A stretch of DNA of 64,000 nucleotides from Clostridia bacterium (GTDB taxonomy: Bacteria; Bacillota; Clostridia; Christensenellales; Borkfalkiaceae), in NCBI GenBank assembly GCA_900771345.1, contig CAAGNQ010000010.1:12786-76785 (forward strand). Direction: 5' to 3'. Of the stretch, positions 37,134-45,334 are shown one piece after another. A model generated the notes under the pieces. That model worked only from the letters and a program-made list of their open reading frames with translations, was not told the DNA's origin and did not search any database. Position 1 is the first letter of the stretch; each line of letters begins with the position of its first letter. The position numbers were made by a program, and so were the translations under genes.

Positions 37134-38150
37134 ATGAAGAAGTATAACATTGCTGTAGTTGGCGCGACGGGTATGGTAGGAAGAAAGTTTCTAGAAGTTT
37201 TAGAGGAGAGAAATCTTCCTGCTGAAAATTATTATTTATTTGCATCTGCAAAATCAGCAGGCAAAACTGTTGACTTTATGGGTAAACCTCACGAGATTAT
37301 AGAACTAAAGGAAGAAAATCTTGATGGCAAGAATATTGATATTGCTTTATTCTCTGCCGGTGGGGACGTGAGCAAGGAATTTGCTCCGATTTTTGCTAAA
37401 CACGGCATTTTAGTTATTGATAATTCAAGCGCTTGGAGAAGGGACGAAAACGTTCCTCTAGTTGTTCCAGAGTGCAATGCTGACGATATTTTGTGGCACA
37501 ACAATATTATTGCAAACCCAAACTGTTCTACTATTCAAGCAATGGTAGTATTAAAACCACTTCACGAGGCTTTTAAGATTAAAAGGGTAATTTACTCTAC
37601 TTATCAAGCAGTTTCTGGCGCAGGCGTAAAAGGTTTTAACGACCTTAAAGGTGGAATTTGTGGTGAAGCACCTCAAAAATTCCCTTACCCTATTTTTGGC
37701 AACTGCATCCCTCATATTGACGTTTTCCTAGATAATGGATACACAAAAGAAGAAGACAAGATGATTTTTGAAACTAAAAAGATTTTGGGTGACCAAAGCA
37801 TAGAGGTTACTGCTACTTGCGTTCGCGTACCTGTATATTTTGGGCATAGTGAATCTATAAATATCGAGTTTGAAAATGCTTGCACCGTTGAAGAGGTTAA
37901 AAATATTCTTGCTAAGGCTGAAGGCGTTGTAATTCAAGACGACGGAAAGAACAATATTTATCCTATGGCTTTAACTGCAGAAAATAAAGACGAGGTGTTC
38001 GTTGGAAGAATTAGAAGAGACTTCACTATTGAAAACGGCATCAACCTCTGGTGCGTTGCCGATAATATTAGAAAGGGCGCAGCAACTAACGCCGTTCAAA
38101 TTGCGCAAAAGGTTATAGAACTTAACGCTTTGAAAAAAACTAATCGCTAA
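37134..38150 (+). CDS. asd: Aspartate-semialdehyde dehydrogenase
   Basis: A 338-aa NADPH enzyme that reduces aspartyl phosphate to aspartate semialdehyde, the branch point to lysine/diaminopimelate, threonine and methionine. The NADP loop is VGATGMVG at residues 9-16, the catalytic cysteine is C131 in ANPNCSTIQ, and the DNSSAWRRDENVPLVVPE block is intact. TAGGAG precedes the start. First gene of asd-dapA-dapB. Confidence 0.97.
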   Translation: MKKYNIAVVGATGMVGRKFLEVLEERNLPAENYYLFASAKSAGKTVDFMGKPHEIIELKEENLDGKNIDIALFSAGGDVSKEFAPIFAKHGILVIDNSSAWRRDENVPLVVPECNADDILWHNNIIANPNCSTIQAMVVLKPLHEAFKIKRVIYSTYQAVSGAGVKGFNDLKGGICGEAPQKFPYPIFGNCIPHIDVFLDNGYTKEEDKMIFETKKILGDQSIEVTATCVRVPVYFGHSESINIEFENACTVEEVKNILAKAEGVVIQDDGKNNIYPMALTAENKDEVFVGRIRRDFTIENGINLWCVADNIRKGAATNAVQIAQKVIELNALKKTNR

Positions 38151-38164
38151 TTATAGGAGTTTTT

Positions 38165-39058
38165 ATGAATAAAACTATATTTAAGGGAACTTGCACGGCT
38201 GCCATTACGCCGTTTACTAAAGACGGCATTGACTATGAGGCATTTTCAAATCAAATAGAATATCAAATCAAAAACGGGATTGACGCACTTTGCATTTTAG
38301 GAACGACGGGCGAAGCGCCTACCATTACTGATTCTGAATATGAGACTGTTGCAAAGTTCGCTTACGACAAGATTGCCGGTAGGGTTAAATTCATTCTCGG
38401 TTCTGGATGCAATTGCACGAAAAAAGCAATCGAGAAAAGTCAACTTGCTCAAAAAATCGGAGCAGACGGACTTCTCGTAGTTACTCCTTACTATAATAAA
38501 TGTACGCAAAAAGGGCTTGTAAAATATTATAACGATATTTGTGATAATGTTGATATTCCCGTGCTCTGCTATAACGTTCCTGCAAGAACGGGAGTTAATA
38601 TTCTCCCACAGACAATGGCTGAGATTGCCGAGCATAAAAATATCGGTGGAATTAAAGAGGCTTGTGGTAATATGGAGCAAATTTGTGAAACTGCTCGTCT
38701 TATTCGTGGCAAAACTGCCCTCTATTCTGGAGACGATAACCTTAACCTCGCAATGATGTCTATCGGTTCAATGGGTTTAATTTCGGTTGCGTCCAACATT
38801 GCACCACGCGAGATTGGCGACGTTGCAAGGTTATATTTTACTGGCAGAAACAAAGAGGCTTACGAACTTCAAGAAAGATTATTGCCTCTTATTGATATTA
38901 TGTTCGTTGAAGTTAACCCTATCCCCGTAAAAAAAGCATCAGAACTTATCGGGCTTGGCAGTGGTATCGTCCGTGCTCCACTTACTGAACTTGAAGAAGA
39001 GCACACTAGAGAAATGATAGAAATTTTAACAAATTTCGGTTTTTCTATAAAGAGGTAA
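38165..39058 (+). CDS. dapA: 4-hydroxy-tetrahydrodipicolinate synthase DapA
   Basis: A 297-aa TIM-barrel lyase condensing pyruvate with aspartate semialdehyde. The Schiff-base lysine is K164 in GGIKEACG and the catalytic tyrosine is Y136 in CYNVPARTG; GTTGEAPT at residues 46-53 is conserved. The length is normal. It follows asd after 14 bases with TAGGAG upstream. Confidence 0.97.
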   Translation: MNKTIFKGTCTAAITPFTKDGIDYEAFSNQIEYQIKNGIDALCILGTTGEAPTITDSEYETVAKFAYDKIAGRVKFILGSGCNCTKKAIEKSQLAQKIGADGLLVVTPYYNKCTQKGLVKYYNDICDNVDIPVLCYNVPARTGVNILPQTMAEIAEHKNIGGIKEACGNMEQICETARLIRGKTALYSGDDNLNLAMMSIGSMGLISVASNIAPREIGDVARLYFTGRNKEAYELQERLLPLIDIMFVEVNPIPVKKASELIGLGSGIVRAPLTELEEEHTREMIEILTNFGFSIKR

Positions 39059-39061
39059 ATT

Positions 39062-39817
39062 ATGATAAACGTTCTTATTAACGGCGCAAACGGGAGAATG
39101 GGCAAAAAGGTTTTTGAGTGCGCCACGCTTAGCCAAAGGGTTAACGCCGTTTGTGGTGTTGACGTTAAGGCAGATTATTCTAATCCTAACTATCCGATAT
39201 TTCCTTCTTTTTCAGACGTTGTGGAAAGGATTGACGTTGTTATTGACTTTTCCTCACCATCTTGTTTAGATAACATTTTGGAGTTTTGCAAAAAAAATTC
39301 TTGTGGTGCAATTCTTTGCACCACAGGGTATTCTGACAGCGATATTGAAAAGATTAAAAAAGCAAGTGAAGATATTGCTATTTTCCGTTCAGGGAACATG
39401 TCGCTCGGAATAAACTTACTTATTAATCTTGTAAAAAAAGCAACCTCTACCCTATACGGTTTTGACGTTGAGATAATAGAAAAACATCACAATCAAAAGG
39501 TTGACGCACCTAGTGGCACGGCTCTTATGCTTGCTGAGGCAGTTAAAGAGGTTGACGGCGAAAAGTTCTTTAATTACGGCAGAGAAGGGCTCTGTGGAAA
39601 GCGCGATAAAAACGAAATAGGCATTCACGCCGTGAGGGGTGGAACTATCGTCGGTGAGCACGACGTGATTTTTGCAGGCAATAACGAAACTATAACTCTA
39701 TCTCATCAGGCAAGTGATAGGAGCGTTTTTGCCAACGGCGCAATAACTGCTTCCGTTTATATCGCTTCAAAAAAACAGGGACTATACGATATGTCTGACG
39801 TTATCGAGCAGAGATAA
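39062..39817 (+). CDS. dapB: 4-hydroxy-tetrahydrodipicolinate reductase DapB
   Basis: A 251-aa NAD(P)H reductase for the next step of diaminopimelate synthesis, needed for peptidoglycan. The nucleotide loop NGANGRMG is at residues 7-14, DFSSP near residue 62, and the active-site block EKHHNQKVDAPSGTA at about residues 141-155. Starts 4 bases after dapA. Confidence 0.97.
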   Translation: MINVLINGANGRMGKKVFECATLSQRVNAVCGVDVKADYSNPNYPIFPSFSDVVERIDVVIDFSSPSCLDNILEFCKKNSCGAILCTTGYSDSDIEKIKKASEDIAIFRSGNMSLGINLLINLVKKATSTLYGFDVEIIEKHHNQKVDAPSGTALMLAEAVKEVDGEKFFNYGREGLCGKRDKNEIGIHAVRGGTIVGEHDVIFAGNNETITLSHQASDRSVFANGAITASVYIASKKQGLYDMSDVIEQR

Positions 39818-39818
39818 T

Positions 39819-40493
39819 ATGGTAAATGCAAATCTAAAAAAAGTTATTAGCATTATTGAAAAAGGCAATAATTTAGGGGAAAAGATTTTCCTTGTCGGTG
39901 CAACCAAAATGGTTGACGTGGACGTTATTAACGACGCAATAAAAAACGGACTAGAAATTGTTGCCGAAAACAAAGTTCAAGAGTTTAGAGAAAAAACTGA
40001 CAAAATTTTTGGTGCAAAACAGCATTTTATAGGCCACCTGCAAACCAACAAAGTCAAATATCTAGTAGGCAATGTTGACTTAATTCAATCGGTTGATAGT
40101 TTGAATTTAGCGCAAACGATTGATAAAGAGGCTAAAAAGAAAAAAATTGTTCAAAACATTTTGATTGAAATAAATATTGGTGAAGAGCCGACTAAAAGTG
40201 GCTTTTCATATCTCTCTGCAAAAGAGCAGATAAAAAACATTGCAAACAGTTGCTCATCTGTTAAAATTTTAGGGCTGATGGCAATGCTTCCTCAAACAGA
40301 AGATAAAGACTATTTGGCAAAACTTTGCAGAAAAATGCGTTCACTTTATAATGAGTTAAAAGAAGAAAATTCTGATTTAAAATACCTGTCTGTTGGTATT
40401 TCAAGCGATTACGAGATTGCCATTCAAAACGGCAGTAATATGATTAGGCTTGGAAGAACTATTTTTGGACAAAGAAATTACGGAGAAAGATAA
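39819..40493 (+). CDS. yggS: YggS-family PLP homeostasis protein (PLPBP)
   Basis: A 224-aa PLP-binding protein of the YggS/PROSC family. The PLP lysine is in LVGATKMV near residue 30, IGHLQTNKVKYLVG near residue 70 and the phosphate site SVGISSDYEIAIQNGSNMIRLG near 188-210 are diagnostic. It begins 1 base after the dapB stop. In Gram-positives it normally stands just before sepF, as it does here. Confidence 0.94.
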   Translation: MVNANLKKVISIIEKGNNLGEKIFLVGATKMVDVDVINDAIKNGLEIVAENKVQEFREKTDKIFGAKQHFIGHLQTNKVKYLVGNVDLIQSVDSLNLAQTIDKEAKKKKIVQNILIEINIGEEPTKSGFSYLSAKEQIKNIANSCSSVKILGLMAMLPQTEDKDYLAKLCRKMRSLYNELKEENSDLKYLSVGISSDYEIAIQNGSNMIRLGRTIFGQRNYGER

Positions 40494-40496
40494 ATT

Positions 40497-40838
40497 ATGG
40501 GATTATTTGATTTGTTTGGTAAAGACCCTAAAATAAAAAACGAGCGTGCAACGCTTAGTACACCTAGCGATTTTGCTAACGTTAGCGCTGTTGACGGGAA
40601 TGATAAAAAAGGTCCTGTCGCCGTGTTTAGTCCAGCGTCTTATAGTGACGTTGAGCAGATTATAGACGCAATAAAGTCGGGAAAAAATGCCGTAGTTCAT
40701 TTAACGAGTTTAAAAACCGAAACGGCAATTAGAGTACTTGATATGCTATCTGGCGCTATATACGCTTTAGGTGGTGGGGTTTACGAAATGGGTAAAAACA
40801 TTTTTATGTTCTCCCCTGCCGGTGTTGAAATATATTAA
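40497..40838 (+). CDS. sepF: Cell division protein SepF
   Basis: A 113-aa protein that anchors FtsZ to the membrane in Gram-positive bacteria. The DUF552 core covers about residues 40-110: SYSDVEQIIDAIKSGKNAVVHL, TAIRVLDMLSGAIYALGGGV and NIFMFSPAGVEI. The protein has a short N-terminal segment (MGLFDLFGK) that could be the membrane helix. Last gene before a terminator. Confidence 0.95.
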   Translation: MGLFDLFGKDPKIKNERATLSTPSDFANVSAVDGNDKKGPVAVFSPASYSDVEQIIDAIKSGKNAVVHLTSLKTETAIRVLDMLSGAIYALGGGVYEMGKNIFMFSPAGVEIY

Positions 40839-40854
40839 TTAAACTAAAAAAATT

Positions 40855-40885
40855 AAAACGGCTTGCAAATTCGCAAGCCGTTTTT
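40855..40885. terminator. Bidirectional terminator between sepF and the permease gene
   Basis: A perfect 12-bp stem AAAACGGCTTGC / GCAAGCCGTTTT with a 6-base loop and T-rich sequence on both strands, between convergent genes. Confidence 0.93.
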
Positions 40886-40900
40886 CGCTATGTTTTTCTA

Positions 40901-42211
40901 TTAAATTGCCCACACGAACCAGGTAAATAAATATCCTGTAAGCACTGCAACTATGGTAAATGGTATTCCTATCTTAAAGAAATCGCTATTTTTAACTTCA
41001 AAACCTGCTTTTCTTAATATTCCAATACCAACAACGTTTGCCGATGCACCAAATGGCGTTATATTTCCACCGAGCGTCGCGCCAATCAATAAACCGAAGT
41101 AAAGTGCTACGGTAATTTCTGACGAAAAACTACCAGAAAGTCCAGATATTACGGGAAGCATTGTCGCAACGTATGGAATATTATCAATAAACGCTGATAA
41201 TATTACAGATGCAAATACGATAACCGTGTATAGCAAGAAGACGTTTTGCGAACCTATGCTTGCGAATAAATTTGCTAGGTCTTTTATTATTCCAACGTTT
41301 TCTACACAACCGATAATAATAAATAAGAAAATCAAGAACAATACTGTTTGATAATCAAAAGAGTCTTTTGCAATTTTTAAGGCCGAACCTTTCTTTTGCA
41401 AGCAATAGACTAGAAGAGTAACCACGCCACATACTAGACAGATAACGCCATTTATTATGCTCTTTCCAAACAAGAATATATCAAGGTTGACAAAAGATGT
41501 GCAAACCAATAATCCCATATTAAGAAGTAGCATAATCGTTGGGAGAAGACTTTTCACTTCAACCATTTCACTTTCAAAAGATAATTTCTCTTTATTCTTC
41601 CTAAATATAAACATTAAAACGGGAATAGTTACTAATGCTCCGAGTTCAACTGCAAAGAAAATAGAAGGTCTTCCCTTGTAAACGAAGAAATCAAAGAAAC
41701 TCATTCCTGCGGCGTCTGCAAGCATTATAGACGTCGTGTCCCCGATAAGTGTTGCCGCGCCTTGTAGATTAGACGAAACGGCGATAGAAATAAGCACGGG
41801 AATGGGCGAAACTTTAATCTTCTTAGCAATAGCCATGCCGATAGGCGCAAGCATTAAAACTGTGGCAACGTTATCAACGAAGGCAGAGATTAAGCCAGAG
41901 AGAAGAGAAACGGTTACAACTGCCATAATTGCACTCGGCATTTTAGACATAAGTTTGTTTGCAATCTTGTTAGGCATACCACTGTCAGCAAACACGCCAA
42001 CGGTAATCATAATGCCGGCAAGCATAAACACAACATCATATTTAATGCTTTTCAGCGTTTCCAAAAAGCCATACTCGGTATTGCCGAATATAATTAGAAA
42101 CAACGCTGTAACAAGTGCAACGGCACCAGTCGTCCACGTTTTATAATTTGAAAAAGCAATTATTAAAACGTAGGTTAAAATAAATAAACAAAGAACTATT
42201 ATTTTTTCCAT
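40901..42211 (-). CDS. Ion-transporter superfamily permease (ArsB/NhaD/SLC13-like)
   Basis: A 436-aa membrane protein with about 11 hydrophobic helices. Two internal-repeat signature loops are visible, FVDNVATVLMLAPIGMAI with NLQGAATLIGDTTSIM in the first half and FIDNIPYVATMLPV with GGNITPFGASANVVG in the second half; the paired DNxA/DNIP and GD/GGN loops characterise ArsB/NhaD/CitMHS proteins. Substrate cannot be told from sequence. Upstream lies a candidate Mn2+-type riboswitch with a terminator, which would link the transporter to divalent metal, and an LDH/MDH gene. The start has an AGGGAGAA site. Confidence 0.85.
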   Translation of the reverse strand: MEKIIVLCLFILTYVLIIAFSNYKTWTTGAVALVTALFLIIFGNTEYGFLETLKSIKYDVVFMLAGIMITVGVFADSGMPNKIANKLMSKMPSAIMAVVTVSLLSGLISAFVDNVATVLMLAPIGMAIAKKIKVSPIPVLISIAVSSNLQGAATLIGDTTSIMLADAAGMSFFDFFVYKGRPSIFFAVELGALVTIPVLMFIFRKNKEKLSFESEMVEVKSLLPTIMLLLNMGLLVCTSFVNLDIFLFGKSIINGVICLVCGVVTLLVYCLQKKGSALKIAKDSFDYQTVLFLIFLFIIIGCVENVGIIKDLANLFASIGSQNVFLLYTVIVFASVILSAFIDNIPYVATMLPVISGLSGSFSSEITVALYFGLLIGATLGGNITPFGASANVVGIGILRKAGFEVKNSDFFKIGIPFTIVAVLTGYLFTWFVWAI

Positions 42212-42223
42212 TCGTATTCTCCC

Positions 42224-42262
42224 TAAAAAAAGACTTTTATCGCTTTTAACGATAAAAGTCTT
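42224..42262 (-). terminator. Riboswitch-controlled terminator before the permease gene
   Basis: A 13-bp stem (AAGACTTTTATCG / CGATAAAAGTCTT in sequence) with a 7-base loop and six or more U, ending 12 bases before the permease ATG. The first arm contains the 3' strand of the aptamer P1 stem, so aptamer closure and termination are mutually exclusive. Confidence 0.85.
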
Positions 42263-42360
42263 GTTAAAACTACTTAAAGCAATTCTGTGCTACCGGACAA
42301 TTTCTTGCCGTACTGACGATAACACAGCAGTTAAAAAAACGCTAACTACTCCCTTTTATT
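42250..42360 (-). promoter_or_regulatory. Candidate yybP-ykoY (manganese) riboswitch aptamer
   Basis: Reading leftward, the 5' side is AUAAAAGGGAGUAGUUA and the 3' side is UUUUAACAAGACUUUUAU. Together they give P1 (AUAAAAG / CUUUUAU, 7 bp), the conserved loop GGAGUAG, P2 (GUUA / UAAC) and the loop ACAAGA, as in yybP-ykoY RNAs whose hallmarks are GGGGAGUAG and GCAAGACC. Between them lies a further arm CUGUG...CACAG capped by a GAAA-loop hairpin. P1 overlaps the downstream terminator arm, consistent with metal-dependent antitermination. One G of the GGGG tract is missing and the loop base after P2 differs, so the match is not perfect. Confidence 0.68.
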
Positions 42361-42380
42361 CATAAAACTATTAAGAAAAA

Positions 42381-43340
42381 TTATCTTACGTTTAACGCGT
42401 TGTATGTTGCGTCAAGTGCCGCTAATTTTTCTGATAAAAGTTTTTGCTCATCTTCAGGTAATGGAAGTTCAACTATTTCCTTAAACCCTGAACCACCAAC
42501 CTTGCAAAGAACGCCTGTGCAAAGGTCTTTAGCGCCATATTCTCCGTCAAGATAGGTTGACAATGGTAAAATCGTTTCGGTATCAGCAAGCAAAGCCTTG
42601 ATAAGTTGAACGGTTGACGCTGCGATTGCATAGAAGGTTGCGCCCTTTGCTTTGATAACCTTTGCGCCAGCCTTAACCATTCCCGTATAAATGCATTCAA
42701 GTTCGCTATCAAGTTTATCTGCATCAACCTTCATAATCTTTGTGCAGTAATCCTTAATAGGCATACCACAAACGGTACATAAACTCCAAGGAGCCATACA
42801 AGCATCACCGTGTTCTCCAAGTACGTATGCATTAACGTTTTTAGCATCAACGTTGCAGTATGAAGCAACTGCTTGAATAAGCCTATTTGAATCAAGAAGC
42901 GTACCCGTACCAATAACTTGATTTTTTGGAAGACCTGTTTCCTTCATTGTAACGTAAGTTAAAACGTCAACAGGATTACTAACTATTATATAAAGTGCGT
43001 TTGGTGCAATTTTTGCAACGTTACCGATAACGCTTTTTAAAATTCCAATATTGATTCCTGCGAGGTCAAGCCTTGTTTGACCTGGTTTTCTACCAACGCC
43101 AAAAGTAACAACGACTATATCAGCCCCTGCAACGTCTTCATATTCACCACTCCAAATTTTAACTGATGGAACAGATGCCGCGCATTGTTGAAGGTCTAAC
43201 GCCTCACCTTCTGCCTTTTCCTTGTTGATATCAACTAGAACAATTTCAGAACATACTCCTTGAAGTGTTAGAGCATATCCTATTGTTGCGCCTACGTTAC
43301 CTGTGCCAAGTATAGCAATTTTTCTCTTTTTCTGAATCAT
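42381..43340 (-). CDS. ldh: L-lactate dehydrogenase / malate dehydrogenase family
   Basis: A 319-aa NAD-dependent 2-hydroxyacid dehydrogenase. The ATG at 43340 has an AGGAGAA site; upstream codons in the open frame are in the promoter. GTGNVG near residue 15 binds NAD; the catalytic residues are in DSNR and GEHGD (H). The residue equivalent to LDH Gln102 is arginine (GRKPGQTRLDL), which in this family favours malate or oxaloacetate, while LDL after TR looks like LDH. It is named lactate dehydrogenase by overall similarity; substrate remains open. Confidence 0.8.
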   Translation of the reverse strand: MIQKKRKIAILGTGNVGATIGYALTLQGVCSEIVLVDINKEKAEGEALDLQQCAASVPSVKIWSGEYEDVAGADIVVVTFGVGRKPGQTRLDLAGINIGILKSVIGNVAKIAPNALYIIVSNPVDVLTYVTMKETGLPKNQVIGTGTLLDSNRLIQAVASYCNVDAKNVNAYVLGEHGDACMAPWSLCTVCGMPIKDYCTKIMKVDADKLDSELECIYTGMVKAGAKVIKAKGATFYAIAASTVQLIKALLADTETILPLSTYLDGEYGAKDLCTGVLCKVGGSGFKEIVELPLPEDEQKLLSEKLAALDATYNALNVR

Positions 43341-43373
43341 TTTGAAGTATTCTCCTATTATAATTACAAATAT

Positions 43374-43402
43374 ATGATACACAAAAAGAGAGTATTTTGC
43401 AA
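43374..43402 (-). promoter_or_regulatory. Promoter of ldh
   Basis: TTGCAA, a 17-base spacer and TATCAT reading leftward, about 30 bases before the ATG. Confidence 0.6.
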
Positions 43403-43446
43403 ATAAAATTTATAAGTTTTATAAAAAATTTAGTTTTTTTTGAATT

Positions 43447-44799
43447 TTATGTTTTCGTGTTTAAAATTTCCTCCAAAATTTGATATATATCTCCTGCACC
43501 GAGAACTAACGCTTTGCCGTTTTTTCCTTTTAACCTGCTCATTAATTTTTCTAACTCTAAAGGATTATCTGCGTAAAAGCAGTCTTTTTTCCCTGTGCTT
43601 TTTAGATTTTTATAAAGAGTTTTCCCATCTCCTCTAAAATCATACTCTTCTCTTGCCGGGTATGTTTTAAAAATTACAAGATTTTTAACCTCTTTTAAGA
43701 CGTCAACAAAATCCTCCATTAAAATTTTTGTCCTTGAAAAAGTGTGTGGTTGAAAAACAGTAAATGCGCCACTCTCTTTTTTTGCCGATATTATCGCCCT
43801 TATCTCGCTAGGATGATGCGCGTAGTCGGCAGTAATTTCACAGCCTAAATACTCACCTATCTTTTCGTTCCTCCTTGAAACGTTAGTAAACTCCTCTAAA
43901 CTTTTTTTAATAACCTTAAAAGGAATTTTAAACAATTCGCAAACGCTTATGGCCGAGAGCGCGTTATAGATATTGTGTTCCCCCTCAATATTAAGATTAA
44001 TTACTCCTTCTTTTATTCCGTATTTGGTCAAAGTAAAAGAATAACCTTTGCCGTTAAATCTAACTTTTTTTGCCATAATGCACGCCTGATTTTTTATTCC
44101 AAAACTCAGGACTGACGAATTTGCAATTTTTTTGCAGTTTTGGTCGTCATAATTAAGAATGGCAATCCCGTAGCTTGCAAACTTAGAAAAGACGTCAATC
44201 ATTTCACTCATATTAGAATAACTATCAAGATGGTCGTTGTCGATATTTAGAATTACTGCCACGCTAGGTCTAATATCTAATAAATTCTTTTTATACTCGC
44301 ACGCCTCTGCAATCACAAAATTTTTGTTGCCAAACACGAAGTTTCCAAAATTCTTGTCCATTCCACCACAAAAAACTGTTGGGCATAAATTTGCATTTAT
44401 GAAAATGTTTGAAAGCATTGCCGTTGCCGTAGTTTTTCCGTGACTTCCCGCAATAGCCACCGAATGAGCATAATCTTCCATAATACTGCCGAGCATTTGG
44501 CTTCTTGTAAACATGGGAATATCGTTGCTTTTTGATGCAACAAGTTCGCAATTATTTTTATCAATAGCAGACGTATATATAACTGCATCAGCAGATAACA
44601 CGTTATTTTCATTATGCCCGACGCAAACCTCTGCGCCTGCCTCTTTTACCTTGAGAAAATACTCGTTTGCGCATATATCGCTACCAGAAACAGTCTTTTT
44701 ATGACGAATTGAGTACAGGGCAAGTCCACTCATAGACACCCCCCCCACACCTATAAAATGCAATCTTTTGTAATTTTCAAAACAGAATTTATCTTTCAT
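43447..44799 (-). CDS. murC: UDP-N-acetylmuramate--L-alanine ligase MurC
   Basis: A 450-aa cytoplasmic enzyme adding the first amino acid of the peptidoglycan stem. FIGVGGVSMSGLA (about 15-27) binds UDP-MurNAc, the ATP loop GSHGKTT is at residues 118-124, LNIDNDHLDSY near 198 and DYAHHPSEIRA near 325 complete the Mur ligase signature. Size matches. It is a single gene with a weak ribosome site (TAGTGGT) and a TTGCAA-type promoter in the divergent spacer. Confidence 0.96.
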   Translation of the reverse strand: MKDKFCFENYKRLHFIGVGGVSMSGLALYSIRHKKTVSGSDICANEYFLKVKEAGAEVCVGHNENNVLSADAVIYTSAIDKNNCELVASKSNDIPMFTRSQMLGSIMEDYAHSVAIAGSHGKTTATAMLSNIFINANLCPTVFCGGMDKNFGNFVFGNKNFVIAEACEYKKNLLDIRPSVAVILNIDNDHLDSYSNMSEMIDVFSKFASYGIAILNYDDQNCKKIANSSVLSFGIKNQACIMAKKVRFNGKGYSFTLTKYGIKEGVINLNIEGEHNIYNALSAISVCELFKIPFKVIKKSLEEFTNVSRRNEKIGEYLGCEITADYAHHPSEIRAIISAKKESGAFTVFQPHTFSRTKILMEDFVDVLKEVKNLVIFKTYPAREEYDFRGDGKTLYKNLKSTGKKDCFYADNPLELEKLMSRLKGKNGKALVLGAGDIYQILEEILNTKT

Positions 44800-44934
44800 A
44801 CCACTAATCTATGAAAAAAACCTTAAAAATAGCACTTTTTTTCGATTTTTTGCAAGGTTTTTTAAAAAACCTATTGAAATTTGACTAAAACTGTGTTAAA
44901 ATATACATAATATATGGAAGGAAGGTAACTAACA
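44800..44934. promoter_or_regulatory. Divergent region murC/spoVG with repeated palindromes
   Basis: TTGACT at 44881 with a 17-18 base spacer to an AT-rich -10 (TACATA) points right towards spoVG; a GGAAGGAAGG site precedes its ATG. An 18-base palindrome AGGTTTTTTAAAAAACCT is at 44855-44872, and an earlier AAAAAACCTT copy (near 44814-44824) can pair with its left half, so two alternative hairpins exist. Leftward, TTGCAA followed by TATTTT could serve murC. Confidence 0.45.
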
Positions 44935-45207
44935 ATGAAAATCACAGACGTAAGAGTTCGTATCGTAAAGAAGGACGACAGCAAACTTAAAGCCGTTGCA
45001 TCAGTAACTTTTGATGACTGCTTTGTAGTGCACGACATTAAGGTTATTGAGGGAACGGAAGGTTTCTTTATCGCAATGCCATCACGTAAAACAGGCGAAG
45101 GCGATTATAAAGATATTGCTCATCCTATCAAAACTGAAACAAGGGAAGAACTTATTAAAGTTGTTCTTGACGAATTCGAAGCTGAAAAAGCAAAACCTGC
45201 TGAATAA
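44935..45207 (+). CDS. spoVG: Septation/regulatory protein SpoVG
   Basis: A 90-aa Spo[34 protein letters not shown] and [21 protein letters not shown] are the family hallmarks, followed by a short acidic tail. SpoVG is a nucleic-acid-binding regulator found in sporulating and non-sporulating Firmicutes, so it does not by itself prove sporulation. Confidence 0.97.
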   Translation: MKITDVRVRIVKKDDSKLKAVASVTFDDCFVVHDIKVIEGTEGFFIAMPSRKTGEGDYKDIAHPIKTETREELIKVVLDEFEAEKAKPAE

Positions 45208-45243
45208 TTTTTAGTTGCTAGTTTTTAATTAAATACAATCACT

Positions 45244-45279
45244 AACTTGCCTCAAGGTTTTCCTTGTGGTAAGTTTTTT
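45244..45279 (+). terminator. Terminator after spoVG
   Basis: A 13-bp stem with one mismatch (AACTTGCC t CAAGG / CCTTG t GGTAAGTT), a TTTT loop and six T. Confidence 0.85.
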
Positions 45280-45334
45280 GTGTTTAAAATTATAGTTTTA
45301 GTAGACGGTTAAAAGGTTTAAGATAAAAGATAAT

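Noticed and set aside
43383..43446. Intrinsic terminator after murC
   Set aside because: Only A-T pairs can be drawn (AAATTT...), with no GC-containing stem; murC may read through into ldh.
44291..44551. 86-residue alternative frame within murC
   Set aside because: Same-strand shadow frame over conserved MurC blocks, without a ribosome site.
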